Counted from the first letter of the stretch, positions 10,587 through 19,039 are shown. The stretch is 64,000 bases of DNA from Sulfuricurvum sp. (GCF_028713855.1 NZ_JAQTNN010000012.1:1-64000), one strand, 5' to 3'. A program made the numbers and translations. Notes: generated by a model from the letters alone, not told the origin.

Positions 10587-10609
10587 AGGTAGTAATTGAA
10601 ATAGTACCT
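10587..10609. promoter_or_regulatory. NsrR-like dyad upstream of norC
   Basis: A 23-base near-palindrome with an 11-1-11 layout: arms AGGTAGTAATT and AAATAGTACCT around a central G. Known NsrR operators have the same 11-1-11 geometry and an AATT/AAAT core. A second related sequence lies at 10623-10645 and resembles 3504-3526 in the Rrf2 promoter. The candidate regulator is the Rrf2 protein at 3030-3443. Confidence 0.5.
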
Positions 10610-10727
10610 GAATTTATTTAATTCTACCTTTAAATAGTATTTAAATATCCTGTATATTTTAACAATTCATAGAGTGAAGAAAATCGTGAGAGGGAGCCGT
10701 TAAAAAGGGTAGTTGTACGGAGGGTAA

Positions 10728-10747
10728 AATCCCTCAAAAGAGGGATT
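10728..10747 (-). terminator. hairpin downstream of the nirS transcript
   Basis: Perfect inverted repeat AATCCCTC-aaaa-GAGGGATT just past the stop codon of the 54-residue gene. On the minus strand the stem is followed by a short T run. It probably ends or stabilises the nirS transcript. Confidence 0.5.
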
Positions 10748-10751
10748 GAAA

Positions 10752-10916
10752 TTACGAAGCTTTTTGTTGCTCACAAAAATGGATTCGATCTTTGTGCTCT
10801 TGCTTTTTGCCGATATTAAAACTCTCAACCGGACGATGGTATCCCATTACCCGTGTGTAAACAACGCATTTCGTACGTTTAGCCGCATGTTCTTTTAGTA
10901 TTGGATTCGTTTTCAT
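10752..10916 (-). CDS. stand-alone NrdD glycyl-radical domain (54 residues)
   Basis: Read on the minus strand, ATG at 10916 with AAGGAG upstream. The product contains RTKCVVYTRVMGYHRPV, then FNIGKKQEHKDR. This is the C-terminal glycyl-radical segment of class III ribonucleotide reductase, normally part of NrdD; Gly25 in VMGY would carry the radical. The NrdD encoded at 16784-18886 stops right after its zinc motif and lacks this segment. The two polypeptides together therefore make one normal NrdD. The gene starts 22 bases after nirS and is probably co-transcribed with it. A spare-part role like GrcA/YfiD for pyruvate formate-lyase is possible, but here the main subunit has no copy of its own. 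Confidence 0.82.
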   Translation of the reverse strand: MKTNPILKEHAAKRTKCVVYTRVMGYHRPVESFNIGKKQEHKDRIHFCEQQKAS

Positions 10917-10938
10917 TGTATCTCCTTAAATTAATGTC

Positions 10939-12579
10939 TTATGCACCCGGAAGGTCCATTCGGTGTTCAATAGAATAGGTAAATGTCGGCGTTGTCAATC
11001 CGGTGATTTGGGTAATGTATTCTCCTGTTTTAGCGTCAAATACCAAGATTCTTCCGCATGTCCAATCCGAAATATACTCATGTTCACCATGCGCTGCCGG
11101 TTCTCCGTGAAGTAAACGAGGAACAATAAGTTCACCTTTTTCATTTTTGACAGCACCTATTTTCCATTCTTTGAGCACTTTGAGGTTGTTTGGATCGATC
11201 AGTTGAACCATACCTTCTTTGGTAGCTTGAATAATGCGTCCAACCATCAAGCTCTCTTTATCAACGAGATGAACTTTGTTGTAATTATCTTCACCGCCGA
11301 TAACATTATCAGCCCATAAGAACGGTGTATGCTCGTTGGTTCCGATAAATAGCCCTCCGCCAGCTGTTTTGGTATGTTTCAATACATGCCATTGGTTATC
11401 CCAAATCGTTACATCGCCTACGTTCATATTGACCGTTGCATGAAGCTGTTTGCCTAATTTTTCATTATACCAGCTTGAACCCTGTCCAGGATGCGGTTTG
11501 CTTCCCGGTCCGGTATAGACTTTGTCCGCTAATGTTTTGGTTTTAAAGTCAACGATTCCCATGACATCGCTTCCTTGTGACGCGATCATGTAGTAGCGTC
11601 CTACTTCTTCCCCTTCGTTCAAGAATGCATCATGCAAAATTTTACCGATTTTAGGAATATCGCCAACGATCGGAAAATCAGGTTTACTGTAGTCGACGAT
11701 ATAAACGTGTCCTGCATCTTTGAGTGCAAATGCAATGTAAGGACCATACGGAGTGTCGGCAATGGAAGCAACACGCGAAGAACCGATTTTCCCGTCCATA
11801 TCTTCGACTTGATCGGTTGCATAGACTTTGAGTGGTTTAAGGGTCATAGCATCCAAAAGCACTGCTCCGCCTGGGACATAGTTCCCTGCCATCAAATAGC
11901 GGCCATCCGGAGTACAGGCAAGTCCGCGACTATCGCTTCCGACACGAATTTTTGCGATCATCGGTTGTCCGGGGGCATTGAGATCAAACATATTGACCCA
12001 TCCGTCACGGCTGATGTTGTAGACATAACGTGGTATACGTTTATTGACGACGGTCACGTGTGTTGCGAAACCGGAGCTGTGCTTTGAGAGAACTTTATTG
12101 GTAGTACCGTCGATAAAGCCCACTTTTGAAGCATCCCTCTCGGTAAAGATAACAATATCCTGAACACTTTTTACATCGGTCGGTTTTGGGTATTTTTTAT
12201 AGAGTTCTTCGCGATCTTCAAGGATTTGATGCGTAGCCGCAACATCTTCCATAGTCAGTTTAGTTAACTGTTTTGCTTCGTATTTTAATAAATATTGAAC
12301 CATTTTATCAGAATCATCACTGGTAAATTTACTCTTAAAAGCAGGCATCGCAGTACCGGCTCTCCCATTTAGAATGGTATCACGAAGAAAATAATCCCCT
12401 TTTTTACCAATCGCTTTAGGGTCAAGGGAACTTCCAACTCCGCCTTCGTGATTGGGTCCATGACACCCTTGACACTCTTTTTCAAACATTTGGACAACGT
12501 CCATTTTTGAATCTCCTGCTAAAAGCGGAAGGGTTGCAAAAATAGCGCCCGCAAGGGTTATACCTAGAACTTTTTTCAT
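10939..12579 (-). CDS. nirS: NirS, cytochrome cd1 nitrite reductase
   Basis: A 546-residue periplasmic enzyme reducing nitrite to nitric oxide. Signal peptide at residues 1-22, heme c motif CQGCH (C36, C39, H40), a cytochrome c domain to about residue 115, then an eight-bladed heme d1 propeller with repeated motifs such as SRDGWVNMFDL and GSDSRGLACTPDGRYLMAGNY. The promoter region has an FNR-type box at 12693-12706. No heme d1 biosynthesis genes (nirE, nirF, nirJ or nirDLGH) are present in this window, so they must be elsewhere. Confidence 0.95.
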   Translation of the reverse strand: MKKVLGITLAGAIFATLPLLAGDSKMDVVQMFEKECQGCHGPNHEGGVGSSLDPKAIGKKGDYFLRDTILNGRAGTAMPAFKSKFTSDDSDKMVQYLLKYEAKQLTKLTMEDVAATHQILEDREELYKKYPKPTDVKSVQDIVIFTERDASKVGFIDGTTNKVLSKHSSGFATHVTVVNKRIPRYVYNISRDGWVNMFDLNAPGQPMIAKIRVGSDSRGLACTPDGRYLMAGNYVPGGAVLLDAMTLKPLKVYATDQVEDMDGKIGSSRVASIADTPYGPYIAFALKDAGHVYIVDYSKPDFPIVGDIPKIGKILHDAFLNEGEEVGRYYMIASQGSDVMGIVDFKTKTLADKVYTGPGSKPHPGQGSSWYNEKLGKQLHATVNMNVGDVTIWDNQWHVLKHTKTAGGGLFIGTNEHTPFLWADNVIGGEDNYNKVHLVDKESLMVGRIIQATKEGMVQLIDPNNLKVLKEWKIGAVKNEKGELIVPRLLHGEPAAHGEHEYISDWTCGRILVFDAKTGEYITQITGLTTPTFTYSIEHRMDLPGA

Positions 12580-12656
12580 TCGTCACTCCTTGTACTTGTA
12601 AAATGTGGATAGGTCATATACTTTATGGATTGTTAGCAAAGCTTTATGATACCCAT

Positions 12657-12706
12657 CTGAGTTAGTGTACTCGAAAAGGATATGAAGCTCCATTGATATA
12701 AATCAA
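12657..12706 (-). promoter_or_regulatory. FNR-type promoter of nirS
   Basis: TTGATATAAATCAA at 12693-12706 (centre 12699.5). A TACACT -10 hexamer on the minus strand (12664-12669) puts the start near 12657-12658, so the box is at -41.5 to -42.5. The transcript would have a leader of about 78 bases. Confidence 0.65.
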
Positions 12707-12720
12707 ATTTGTAAAAACTT

Positions 12721-13362
12721 TTAAGAAAAAAGTTCTTTTAGCCCCTCCCGATTCAAGATTGTGAAATTTTTTCCTTCATCACTGATAAGTCCAAGAATTT
12801 TTATTTTTTTAAAGGAGCGAGAGAGCGTTTCAGGGGTGAGCCCTAAAATGGTTGCAATTTTATGTCGTTTGGTGGAATCGGAAATATCTCCGTTTTCATA
12901 AAGAAATTTTGCTACACGCGAAGTTGCGTCCAGTGCCAGACGCGTGGTAATAACCTCTTCGAGGTATTTGAGTTTTTGAGTCAGGGATTTTATGAGTTCG
13001 AAGGATACCGTAGGATTTTTAAGAAAATCGCGCTCAAAAAGAGGATAGTCGATTTCAAATACATATCCGTTTGTTTGAAATTCTGCGGTTGCCGGAAAGG
13101 GGATGTGGTAGAGATTTGCCATTTCTGCAACGAGTGATACAGGATAAAAGTAGTGCAGAACGATTTCATTCTCTTTCATATCGGTTTTGTATGCTTTGAT
13201 GATACCCTTCATGAGGATATAGAGCTTATCAGAAAATGAACCCTCATAAAAAAGAGTTTCTCCGCTGTTATATTCTCGAAATTTTCCAATCGATGCCAAA
13301 TGGGTTAAATCTTCTTCACTGAGGTGTGAAAAAAGAAAAATACTTTTTAATTGGTCTATCAC
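12721..13362 (-). CDS. Crp/Fnr-family regulator with an FNR-type recognition helix
   Basis: A 213-residue protein with an N-terminal cyclic-nucleotide-binding-like beta roll, a dimer helix (about 122-146) and a C-terminal winged HTH. The recognition helix reads TPETLSRSFKKI, with E178, S181 and R182 matching the E-x2-SR residues by which FNR reads TTGAT half-sites. It has no cysteines, so it cannot carry an FNR-type iron-sulfur cluster; it may bind heme, NO or another ligand like DNR/NNR proteins. It lies upstream of nirS, and TTGAy-N4-rTCAA boxes precede most respiratory genes here, making it the best candidate activator. Confidence 0.82.
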   Translation of the reverse strand: MIDQLKSIFLFSHLSEEDLTHLASIGKFREYNSGETLFYEGSFSDKLYILMKGIIKAYKTDMKENEIVLHYFYPVSLVAEMANLYHIPFPATAEFQTNGYVFEIDYPLFERDFLKNPTVSFELIKSLTQKLKYLEEVITTRLALDATSRVAKFLYENGDISDSTKRHKIATILGLTPETLSRSFKKIKILGLISDEGKNFTILNREGLKELFS

Positions 13363-13399
13363 TCTGCGCTCCTATGGCTTATTTGTATAGAAAAAAAGA

Positions 13400-15604
13400 T
13401 TAAATTTTTAAATTGATTTGGGTAAACCACGATCTGCCTTCCGCTTTTTCATAACTGTAGTAATCTGTGTCCATCAGATTATTAATCGCAAAAGTGAAAT
13501 CAATATTTTTGTTGAGCCGATACCCGATTTTAGTGTTAAAAATGCCTACACCGTCAATCGAACCGTAGACATTGGAAACGGTATCACTGTTATCGGAATT
13601 ATTGTAGATTTTGGATTGATAGTTATAGTTGATCAAGGCGAAAAATTGTTGATTATCATAGACAAGGGAGGCATTGACCATATTTTCAGGTATACCGGCA
13701 AAGTGTTTTCCAACCAAAGTGGGATCGATAGGGTTTTCTAAAATCTTGGTATAGGTTTTGGTATAGTTGGTATTGAGCGTGAGATCATACACCAACGGCT
13801 GGATGTAGGAGAGCTCATATCCTTGACTTTGGGCTTTACCGATATTGACTCGCTCATAGTAACTTTTGCCGCCACTGAGAATAGGCGGTTTAGTGGAGAT
13901 CATATCCTCGATAATCGTATGGAACCAATAGGCTTTAAAAAGACCGTTTTGCGGTGTTTTTTGCTCCACTCCACAATCATACGATTCACTTCGCTCAGGG
14001 CTTAGATCCGGATTCGCAACATAAACACGATTTATTGCGGTAATTTCATACGTTCGGTAAAGATTGACCGGATCGGGTGCCCGGAATGCCTTACCCCATG
14101 AGGTTTTTAGTAGCGTATTCCCGGTTACTTGATAGTTGAGTGATATTTTAGGAGAGAAATTATTGTTGTGTTTGGTAGGGTAGGCTTGATTCAGCGTCGT
14201 ATTGGACGCATTGGCATCGGAAACATATCCGTCATACCCGCTCCATGATTCGAATCGCGCGCCGATGTTGGTGGATAATTTATCGCTAATATCACTTTGA
14301 ACTTCGGCGAAGGCGGCGATAATCCGCTCTTTTCCTCCTGAACTAGCGGTTGTGAGCGTTTGGGAGTCCACATCTCTCCAATCCGATACGGTATCGGTGT
14401 CTGAAACCGAAGTGTTACGTTTGTATTCTCCCCCTAAGAGCACCAATGAATTCCCGATCGGTTTTTGCCACGTAGTATGGAGCATCATATTTTGCGCTTT
14501 TCTAGGGGTTAGCGTACCGCTTCCTCCGCTGCGTGTGGCCGTTGTCCCTGCCGAGGTGTACCAATCGTATACCGATAACAGGGAATAGCGGATATCAAAG
14601 GTAGAACCTGAAAAATTATGTCGGTAATCCAGGGAGTAAAGATCGCTGATTAAATCGCTTTGACCTTGTAAAAATTTACTTTCTTTTAACCCGGTAGTGG
14701 AGCTTCCCGGATAAGAATAAACCGTATTCCCCGATGAGTTCTGTGTGATATACGATTCAGGATCCGTATATTCTACATGATAGTGGGACTGCCGATAGGA
14801 TGCGTTTACGGTCTCTTTTGTTGTGGGTGTATAGAGGAGTTTGGTAGATAAATCGTATTTATTGACCCCTCGGTTGCCCGCATTACCTGCAATCAGCTGT
14901 GCAGTAGTGGGGAGCGGAGAAGATGTTTCCGGAATAAAGCCGCTGTATCCGGCTTTTGGTTGGGTTACGGTTACAAAATCAGATCGGTATCCCTCACTCC
15001 AAAAAGCTCCGTAACTGATTTTAAATTTTAAATTATCGGTAATCTTATCGGCAACTGAGACGTAAATTTTGCTTAGATTGCCTTGAGCTGCGCCATCGTT
15101 AAAGGCATCACCGTATCCGATACTGGCTTTGTACTCAGGATCATTGGGCATTTGGGTGATATAGTTGATGACACCGCCCATTGCACTGCTTCCATAGAGG
15201 CTTGAAAACGGTCCGCGAATCACTTCAACCCGTTCTAAATCTTCAGGCAGTATATTATAGGGAGTTGCGGCACTGCTCGTATAACTGGTATTCATAGGAA
15301 TACCATCGAGTAATATCATGGTCCGTGATTGATCCGGAATTCCGCGAAGCACGACCGTAGGATTGACATCCGATAAGCCTCTGTGTGCAATGGATGTTAT
15401 CCCCTCTAAGGCTTTAACTACCTCTTTGAGATTAGCAATAGGCAGGCTATGCATTGCTTCTTTCGATACGACACTGACACTTCCGGGAGCATCCGAGAGC
15501 GTTGTTTGGGTTTGGGTTGCGGTAACGATAATTGGATCTAACGTGATTCCATCAGCTATTAGATATGTTGCGGATAGTAATGAAAGTATGAACTTTTTTT
15601 TCAT
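13400..15604 (-). CDS. TonB-dependent outer-membrane receptor
   Basis: A 734-residue receptor. Signal peptide at about 1-17, TonB box LDPIIVTATQ right after it, plug domain to about residue 150 (GIPDQSRTMILLDGIPMN, RVEVIRGPFSSLYGSSAMGGVINY), then a 22-strand barrel ending in an aromatic-rich strand (SWFTQINLKI). Substrate unknown; metal complexes or heme are plausible because the gene sits inside a denitrification cluster that needs iron and heme. Its leader (15605-15740) contains a long conserved hairpin and a stem that covers the ribosome-binding site. Confidence 0.88.
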   Translation of the reverse strand: MKKKFILSLLSATYLIADGITLDPIIVTATQTQTTLSDAPGSVSVVSKEAMHSLPIANLKEVVKALEGITSIAHRGLSDVNPTVVLRGIPDQSRTMILLDGIPMNTSYTSSAATPYNILPEDLERVEVIRGPFSSLYGSSAMGGVINYITQMPNDPEYKASIGYGDAFNDGAAQGNLSKIYVSVADKITDNLKFKISYGAFWSEGYRSDFVTVTQPKAGYSGFIPETSSPLPTTAQLIAGNAGNRGVNKYDLSTKLLYTPTTKETVNASYRQSHYHVEYTDPESYITQNSSGNTVYSYPGSSTTGLKESKFLQGQSDLISDLYSLDYRHNFSGSTFDIRYSLLSVYDWYTSAGTTATRSGGSGTLTPRKAQNMMLHTTWQKPIGNSLVLLGGEYKRNTSVSDTDTVSDWRDVDSQTLTTASSGGKERIIAAFAEVQSDISDKLSTNIGARFESWSGYDGYVSDANASNTTLNQAYPTKHNNNFSPKISLNYQVTGNTLLKTSWGKAFRAPDPVNLYRTYEITAINRVYVANPDLSPERSESYDCGVEQKTPQNGLFKAYWFHTIIEDMISTKPPILSGGKSYYERVNIGKAQSQGYELSYIQPLVYDLTLNTNYTKTYTKILENPIDPTLVGKHFAGIPENMVNASLVYDNQQFFALINYNYQSKIYNNSDNSDTVSNVYGSIDGVGIFNTKIGYRLNKNIDFTFAINNLMDTDYYSYEKAEGRSWFTQINLKI

Positions 15605-15609
15605 ATTTG

Positions 15610-15640
15610 CCCCTATTTGATTAAATATTGTAAAAATAGG
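15610..15640 (-). promoter_or_regulatory. stem covering the ribosome-binding site of the TonB-receptor gene
   Basis: On the minus strand CCTATTT (complement of 15634-15640) can pair with AAATAGG (complement of 15612-15618), which includes the AGGGG ribosome-binding site five bases before the ATG. The CC of the upstream arm also belongs to the outer stem of the conserved RNA at 15639-15722, so the two structures compete for bases. Confidence 0.4.
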
Positions 15641-15722
15641 AGTTCGTTCAAGCAGTATAGTGCTTTATCAGGGCTTACCTTAAGGAGGGTTTTTTTTAAT
15701 CTATACTGCTCGAACCAACTCC
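15639..15722 (-). ncRNA. candidate structured leader RNA, copy 1
   Basis: Terminal arms 15639-15659 and 15702-15722 are 21-base inverted repeats with two mismatches (GGAGTT-GTTC-AGCAGTATA type), forming a long outer stem around a 42-nt internal region. The minus-strand internal region shares CCCTCCTT, a TAAGC-type string and AAAGCACT with the second copy at 30010-30092. A small CTCCTC/GAGGAG hairpin (15719-15734) overlaps the 5' side of the stem, as a CCCC/GGGG hairpin does in copy 2. It lies in the leader of the TonB receptor, downstream of the cytochrome c gene. It matches no riboswitch class I recognise. Confidence 0.5.
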
Positions 15723-15740
15723 TCAAAAGAGGAGAGTCAG

Positions 15741-16037
15741 TTATTTACTGATATGGGCTGCCAAAACAGTGATTTGAGCATCGTTCAATGATGCAACTTG
15801 CCCTTTCATAATCGCTTTTGACGCTGCACCGTAAGTACCGTCTTTGTATCCTTTAAGTGCTGTAATAATTTGTGCACTGCTCATATCTTTAATGATTTTA
15901 CTTTTACCCAGTGCTGCTTTTTCACCTTGGGCACCATGACAGGCTGCACATTTTTTAAATAAATCAGCACCTTCGTCTGCCATAGAGGTACTCCATAGAC
16001 CAAATAGTACGCATACCGCAACTAACACTTTTTTCAT
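15741..16037 (-). CDS. small periplasmic class I cytochrome c (c553-like)
   Basis: A 98-residue protein with a signal peptide (1-20), heme motif CAACH (C30, C33, H34) and axial methionine candidate M77 in KAIMKGQ. Such cytochromes carry electrons to periplasmic reductases; the location near nirS and norC and the FNR-type promoter suggest it serves one of these. The mature protein is about 78 residues. It is not a NirC homologue in any obvious way, so no symbol is given. Confidence 0.88.
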   Translation of the reverse strand: MKKVLVAVCVLFGLWSTSMADEGADLFKKCAACHGAQGEKAALGKSKIIKDMSSAQIITALKGYKDGTYGAASKAIMKGQVASLNDAQITVLAAHISK

Positions 16038-16057
16038 TGTAAACTCCTACAAAAAGA

Positions 16058-16106
16058 ATACGTCATTGTAAAGCGTTTGAAGAATAAAGTCTTTGATATA
16101 GGTCAA
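16058..16106 (-). promoter_or_regulatory. FNR-type promoter of the cytochrome c gene
   Basis: TTGATATAGGTCAA at 16093-16106 (centre 16099.5), overlapping the last codon and stop of nrdG. TACAAT on the minus strand (16065-16070) gives a start near 16058, placing the box at -41.5. Confidence 0.65.
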
Positions 16107-16768
16107 TTGCGAAGGGTTACATATCTTTTAAGCAACGTATAATCAACAACTCGTTCACAAGAGGGGAGATCGCCCAGTGTTGGAACACCCTCACGAAAAA
16201 GCTGTATGTAAAAAGGGCGGGTATATCCTTTGTTTTTAAGTGTATCAGCCATGGTAATAATTTGTGCTTCGTTAAGAAGATCAGGATGAAATGTTGTTCG
16301 TACCTCAAAATAAATTCCATATTTTTGGACAATATGAAAACTTTCCCAAAAACGATGTTCGCTTCCGCCGCCACAGATTCGGATCATTTCGGAAGAGGGA
16401 GCTTTGTAGTCGAGGGCGACATAATCCAACAGATTTTCTTTTAGCAATGTTGCAATAATATCAGGACGCATAGCATTGGTATCGAGTTTGATTTTATATC
16501 CGAGTGATTTGATGGAGCGACAAAAGGAGATCAGATTGGGATAAAGGGTTGCTTCTCCGCCGCTGAGGACGACCCCTTCGAGTAGTCCGATTCGCTTCGT
16601 TAAAAAGGCGAGGGCACTCTCTTCATCGATATGAGCAGCACCCAGAACAATATCGGGGTTATAGCAGTAGGTGCATCTCAGATTACACCCTGCAAACCAA
16701 AATATAGCGGCAGGGATATCAGGGAAATCCAGCAGGGTAAACGGCGTCAGATCATAGAGCGCTTTCAT
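16103..16768 (-). CDS. nrdG: NrdG, radical SAM activase of anaerobic ribonucleotide reductase
   Basis: A 221-residue radical SAM enzyme with the cluster motif CNLRCTYC near residues 29-36, preceded by the NrdG-like WFAG, and the SAM-binding LSGGEATLYP. It generates the glycyl radical on class III ribonucleotide reductase. It follows nrdD by 15 bases and is surely co-transcribed with it. In this genome its glycyl target appears to be a separate 54-residue protein (10752-10916). Confidence 0.9.
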   Translation of the reverse strand: MKALYDLTPFTLLDFPDIPAAIFWFAGCNLRCTYCYNPDIVLGAAHIDEESALAFLTKRIGLLEGVVLSGGEATLYPNLISFCRSIKSLGYKIKLDTNAMRPDIIATLLKENLLDYVALDYKAPSSEMIRICGGGSEHRFWESFHIVQKYGIYFEVRTTFHPDLLNEAQIITMADTLKNKGYTRPFYIQLFREGVPTLGDLPSCERVVDYTLLKRYVTLRN

Positions 16769-16783
16769 CGGGTATCTCGGCCA

Positions 16784-18886
16784 TTATGCCGACTCTTTGA
16801 GAAGGATTTCGGTATCGCATTTAGGACAATACTCATGCTCACCGTTGAGATAGCCGTGTACGGGACAGACCGAAAAAGTCGGAGTCACCGTGATGTAGGG
16901 AAGGCGAAAGTTGGTAATGACGTTTTTAACCATACGTCGACATGCTTCACCGGAGCTAAGACGCTCGCCCATATACAAATGCAGTACCGTACCGCCCGTG
17001 TAGCGGCATTGCAACTCGTCTTGCAGTGTGAGGGCTTCAAATGGGTCGGCAGTGAGATCGACGGGGAGCTGGGAACTGTTCGTATAATAGATATTTTCCC
17101 CAACACCTGCTTGGATGATATCGGGGTATCGTTTGATATCTTCTTTCGCAAAACGATACGTTGTCCCCTCTGCCGGCGTGGCTTCAAGATTATAGAGATT
17201 ACCGCTTTTTTCTTGAAATGCACGCATTTTATCGCGCATATGATCCAAGATAGAGAGGGCAAACTGTGTTCCCCATTCGGTAGAAATATTTTCGGTATCC
17301 CCGCTCATATTGCGGATCATCTCGTTCATTCCGTTGACCCCGATGGTCGAGAAGTGGTTATGAAACCCTTTTAGATAGCGGGCGGTGTAGGGATAAAGTC
17401 CTCGATTGAACATATCTTGGACAAAAAGGCGTTTTTTCTCTAATGTCGAGTACGCTATATCAATCAAGATATCCAGTTCTTTCATTAGGCGTGCGTGATC
17501 GTCTTTGTATAAATATCCCAATCGTGCCATGTTGATAGTAACAACACCGATGCTTCCTGTCATTTCCGCACTTCCGAAAAGTCCGCCACCGCGTTTGAGC
17601 AGTTCACGCAAATCAAGCTGCAATCTACAGCACATACTTCTCACGTGCCCCGGTTTGTAGGCATCTGGATTTTCGATAGGCTTGCCGTCCTCATTACGAA
17701 GATATTGGCTCCCGACAAAATTTTGAAAATAGCTGGAACCGATTTTGGCGGTATTTTCAAAGAGTATATCCGTGTTAGGGCCATACCAGTCGAAATCTTC
17801 GGTGATGTTAACGGTCGGGATCGGAAACGTAAACGGCGCTCCGGTCGCATCTCCCTCGCTCATCACTTCATAAAAGGCACGGTTGATTTGATCCATTTCG
17901 GACTGAAAATCCGAATAGGTCAGGTCGCTCATATTTCTTTTGTTCCGTTCAAACAGTTTACGCTGATGATGGGTGGTAAAGGGGAAATTATGAAATAGAT
18001 GAAGATCGTTACAGGTAGGAAACTGCAAAGCCAGATCATCCGGAACCATCCAATCAAGAGTAATATTGGTAAACGGAGATTGGCCCCATCGTGCGGGGAC
18101 ATTAAGGTTATACACAAACCCACGAATGGCCTTTTTTATCTCGATAAAAGAGAGTTCATCGGCAAAAACATACGGGGCTAAATAGGTATCAAAAGAGCTA
18201 AATGCCTGTGCTCCCGCCCATTCGGATTGTAAAATTCCTAAAAAATTGGCCATTTGTCCCAGAGCTTCTCTAAAATGGCGGGGTGGATTACTCTCAACAC
18301 GTCCCCGTACGCCGTTAAACCCTTCATTGAGTAGAGCTCTGAGGCTCCATCCGGCGCAATACCCCGTAAGACAATCGAGATCATGAATATGAATATCGCC
18401 GTTTCGGTGAGCTGAGCCTTCATTCGAAGCATACACTTTATCGAGCCAAAAGTTGGCGATCACTTTACCGGCGAGGTTATTCACTAATCCGGCATTGGAG
18501 TATCCGGTGTTGGCATTGGCATTAACACGCCAGTCGGATTTGTGAATATACTCTTCGACACTTTGGGTGGAATTAACATAGGTGGTGTCTTCCCCAAGCC
18601 CCAAAATATGCTCACGCTGCATTTTATGCAAAAAGCGATAGGTGATAAAGGACTTCATCACCTCAAAATAGCCTGCATTATAAAGGGTACGTTCTATGAG
18701 ATCTTGAATCGCTTCTACATCGACTATAGCGTCATGCAAAACCATAAATAATACTTCCGTGACGACTTTGTCATCCAATGGTATTGACACACTGTTGAAT
18801 GCTTTGGTAATGGCATCTTCGATTTTAAATGAGTAGAACGGCTCTGTAGAACCATCCCGTTTTAGAACATGTTTGATCGGCTCCAT
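16784..18886 (-). CDS. nrdD: NrdD, anaerobic ribonucleoside-triphosphate reductase lacking the glycyl-radical segment
   Basis: A 700-residue class III reductase that makes deoxyribonucleotides without oxygen. ATP-cone domain at about 3-93, conserved C172/C177 in the LDCLTGYC region, the thiyl-cysteine candidate in SMCCRL (C419/C420), and a C-terminal zinc motif CPVHGY...EYCPKC. The chain ends eight residues after that motif (TEILLKESA). The usual RVxGYxRP glycyl-radical loop is absent, and nrdG begins only 15 bases later, so a simple frameshift cannot explain the loss. The missing segment is encoded at 10752-10916. Confidence 0.9.
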   Translation of the reverse strand: MEPIKHVLKRDGSTEPFYSFKIEDAITKAFNSVSIPLDDKVVTEVLFMVLHDAIVDVEAIQDLIERTLYNAGYFEVMKSFITYRFLHKMQREHILGLGEDTTYVNSTQSVEEYIHKSDWRVNANANTGYSNAGLVNNLAGKVIANFWLDKVYASNEGSAHRNGDIHIHDLDCLTGYCAGWSLRALLNEGFNGVRGRVESNPPRHFREALGQMANFLGILQSEWAGAQAFSSFDTYLAPYVFADELSFIEIKKAIRGFVYNLNVPARWGQSPFTNITLDWMVPDDLALQFPTCNDLHLFHNFPFTTHHQRKLFERNKRNMSDLTYSDFQSEMDQINRAFYEVMSEGDATGAPFTFPIPTVNITEDFDWYGPNTDILFENTAKIGSSYFQNFVGSQYLRNEDGKPIENPDAYKPGHVRSMCCRLQLDLRELLKRGGGLFGSAEMTGSIGVVTINMARLGYLYKDDHARLMKELDILIDIAYSTLEKKRLFVQDMFNRGLYPYTARYLKGFHNHFSTIGVNGMNEMIRNMSGDTENISTEWGTQFALSILDHMRDKMRAFQEKSGNLYNLEATPAEGTTYRFAKEDIKRYPDIIQAGVGENIYYTNSSQLPVDLTADPFEALTLQDELQCRYTGGTVLHLYMGERLSSGEACRRMVKNVITNFRLPYITVTPTFSVCPVHGYLNGEHEYCPKCDTEILLKESA

Positions 18887-18923
18887 CAGATGCTTTCCTT
18901 TTTCAATTTATGGTTATATTTAG

Positions 18924-18972
18924 ATGAGATATTCTAATGGAATCTGAAATAAATGTCTTTGACCTTTGTCAA
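18924..18972 (-). promoter_or_regulatory. FNR-type promoter of nrdDG
   Basis: TTGACCTTTGTCAA at 18959-18972 (centre 18965.5) with TAGAAT on the minus strand at 18931-18936. The start is expected near 18924, so the box is at -41.5. Confidence 0.65.
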
Positions 18973-19039
18973 ATGAAGTGGTGAAAAAAGCGGTTACAGA
19001 GAAGATTTTTTTCTATACCCCGAAGGGCAAGAAAGAAGT

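Noticed and set aside
15639..15722. Interpretation of the paired hairpin elements as miniature transposons
   Set aside because: Not fully excluded, but no target-site duplication is visible, the stems vary by paired changes, and one copy sits precisely behind a promoter; an RNA role fits better.
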